Origin: Betaproteobacteria bacterium
GTDB lineage: Bacteria > Pseudomonadota > Gammaproteobacteria > Burkholderiales > Rhodocyclaceae
Assembly: GCA_016705475.1 (NCBI GenBank)
Contig: JADIYD010000008.1
Span: forward strand, 62,001 to 126,000
Direction of reading: 5' to 3'
Length of the DNA stretch: 64,000 bases
Part shown: positions 62,819-64,000 of the stretch, piece by piece
Layout of the letters: every line of letters starts with the position of its first letter
How positions within the stretch are numbered: the stretch's first letter is position 1
The notes under the pieces: model-generated
Database searches by the model: none
What the model was told of the DNA's origin: nothing
The model's input: the letters and a program-made list of their open reading frames with translations, nothing else
Position numbers and translations under genes: made by a program

Positions 62819-64000
62819 ATGGTCGCGATCAAACGTCTTTCCACGGTCGACGCCGATTTCAAGGCAAAAATGGACGCGTTGCTCGCTTTCGAGGCGGCGC
62901 AGGATGACGGCATCGAACGCACGGTCATCGGTATTCTGGCCGATGTGAAGGCGCGCGGTGATGCGGCCGTTGTTGAATACAGCAACAAATTCGATCGGCT
63001 GTCGGTTGGGGGCATGGCCGATCTCGAGCTGTCGAAGGCCGAAATGCAGAAGGCGCTCGACAGCCTGCCGGCCGCACAGCGCCAGGCGCTGGAAGCCGCC
63101 GCGCAGCGCGTTCGCGTCTATCACGAGAAGCAGCAGCTCGAAGGCTGGTCCTACACCGAAGCTGATGGCACGATGCTTGGCCAGATGATCACACCGCTTG
63201 ACCGCGTCGGCCTCTACGTGCCGGGCGGCAAGGCGGCCTATCCGTCGTCCGTGCTGATGAACGCGATTCCGGCCAAGGTGGCTGGCGTCAAGGAACTGAT
63301 CATGGTTGTCCCGACGCCGGGTGGCGAGCACAACCAGCTGGTTCTCGCGGCGGCCTGTCTGGCCGGCGTCGACCGCGTGTTCACCATCGGTGGCGCGCAG
63401 GCGGTTGGCGCGCTGGCTTACGGCACGGCGACCATTCCGCAGGTGGACAAGATCGTCGGTCCGGGGAATGCCTACGTGGCTTGTGCCAAGCGTCGGGTGT
63501 TCGGCATCGTCGGCATCGACATGATCGCCGGCCCGTCGGAAATCCTGGTCGTGGCCGATGGCTCGGGCAATCCGGACTGGGTGGCGATGGATTTGTTCTC
63601 GCAGGCCGGAACACGACGAACTGGCGCAGTCGATCCTGATCTGTACCGATGCGGGCTATATCGATCAGGTGCAGGCCAGTATTGAAAAGCTGCTGCCAAC
63701 CATGCCGCGCCGTGAGGTGATCGAGACTTCGCTGACCAACCGCGGGGCCTTCATCCTCGTGCGTGACCTCGAAGAAGCGGTCGCCATCGCCAACCGCGTT
63801 GCACCGGAGCACCTCGAATTGTCGCTGGCCGATCCCGATCCCTGGGTAAGCAAGATCCACCACGCCGGCGCGATCTTCATCGGTCACTACACGTCGGAGG
63901 CGCTGGGCGACTACTGCGCCGGTCCGAATCACGTGTTGCCGACCTCAGGCAGCGCCCGTTTCTCGTCGCCGCTGGGCGTCTATGATTTCCAGAAGCGGAC
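62819..64000 (+). pseudogene. hisD: Histidinol dehydrogenase, frameshifted and cut by the window end
   Basis: This is the start of a roughly 430-residue zinc enzyme that makes histidine from histidinol. From ATG 62819 the frame is normal to near 63608 (e.g. [48 protein letters not shown]). One extra G in CCGGAAC then puts the rest in another frame, where it continues cleanly ([20 protein letters not shown] ... [29 protein letters not shown]) to position 64000. HisD is needed for prototrophy, so a sequencing indel is more likely than gene loss. Confidence 0.88.

Noticed and set aside
62838..62862. TTCCACGGTCGACGCC in hisD as another copy.
   Set aside because: It is a short chance match in the normal N terminus of HisD without the second half.

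Overview
This 64 kb window reads as chromosome of a betaproteobacterium, most likely a Rhodocyclales member (Dechloromonas/Azonexus-like). The pointers are the GC-rich coding style, a kdsD-kdsC-lptC-lptA block, an mla operon with mlaA inside it (mlaFEDACB), ibaG-murA followed by a short-form hisG and hisD, two phasins (polyhydroxybutyrate storage), a PEP-CTERM protein, and c-di-GMP-linked signalling. The genus is inferred, not proven. Gene density is high, no stretch over 300 bases lacks a gene, and I see no rRNA, tRNA, CRISPR array, prophage or insertion sequence.

Layout. 1-3.1 kb: a MacA/MacB-type exporter (adaptor, ATPase, permease, start of a second permease). 3.1-9.9 kb: an unknown protein, a large hybrid histidine kinase, an HD-GYP response regulator, a broken porin and a small PstS-like protein. 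9.9-10.15 kb: a run of hairpins ending in a terminator, a candidate small RNA. 10.1-18.2 kb: housekeeping and envelope genes (RidA, YkgJ-like, M23 peptidase, thioredoxin-like, YpfJ-type protease, pyrF, orphan DNA methylase, DUF924, glnS, crcB). 18.2-24.3 kb: PEP-CTERM protein, LysR regulator, small phasin-like protein, TrhA, hemerythrin-like protein, a zinc-ribbon/nuclease-like protein and a lipoprotein. 24.4-29.9 kb: hrpA, an EI24 membrane protein and a CinA-type protein. 30-36.1 kb: two phasins, lptA-lptC-kdsC-kdsD and a CPA2 cation/proton antiporter.

36.2-54.8 kb is the main accessory locus: an MSHA-like type IV pilus system (major pilin, an 870-residue pilin-like protein, another prepilin, MshK/J/I/G/E/N/L/M-like parts) with a membrane histidine kinase, a sigma-54 response regulator and a class III cyclase. 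The pilin gene has a good -24/-12 promoter, so the kinase/regulator pair plausibly switches pilus expression through sigma-54. 54.9-64 kb: mlaFEDACB (lipid transport), an ABC-2 exporter, ibaG, murA, a cold-shock protein, hisG and the start of hisD.

The most unusual signal is a dispersed element of about 33-38 bp (core CCACGGTCAACCGG, then A/T-rich sequence around TTGGCCAAA). It occurs at least seven times, probably eight, both between genes and in frame inside genes (mlaB, an mshI-like gene, an M23 peptidase, probably hrpA), and it supplies the last codons and stop of an ABC ATPase. A second signal is a TGC-N3-GCA palindrome family at the phasin promoters. Several conserved genes (crcB, the antiporter, the secretin, hisD) carry single-base frameshifts, which suggests indel errors in the sequence; the porin has at least four.
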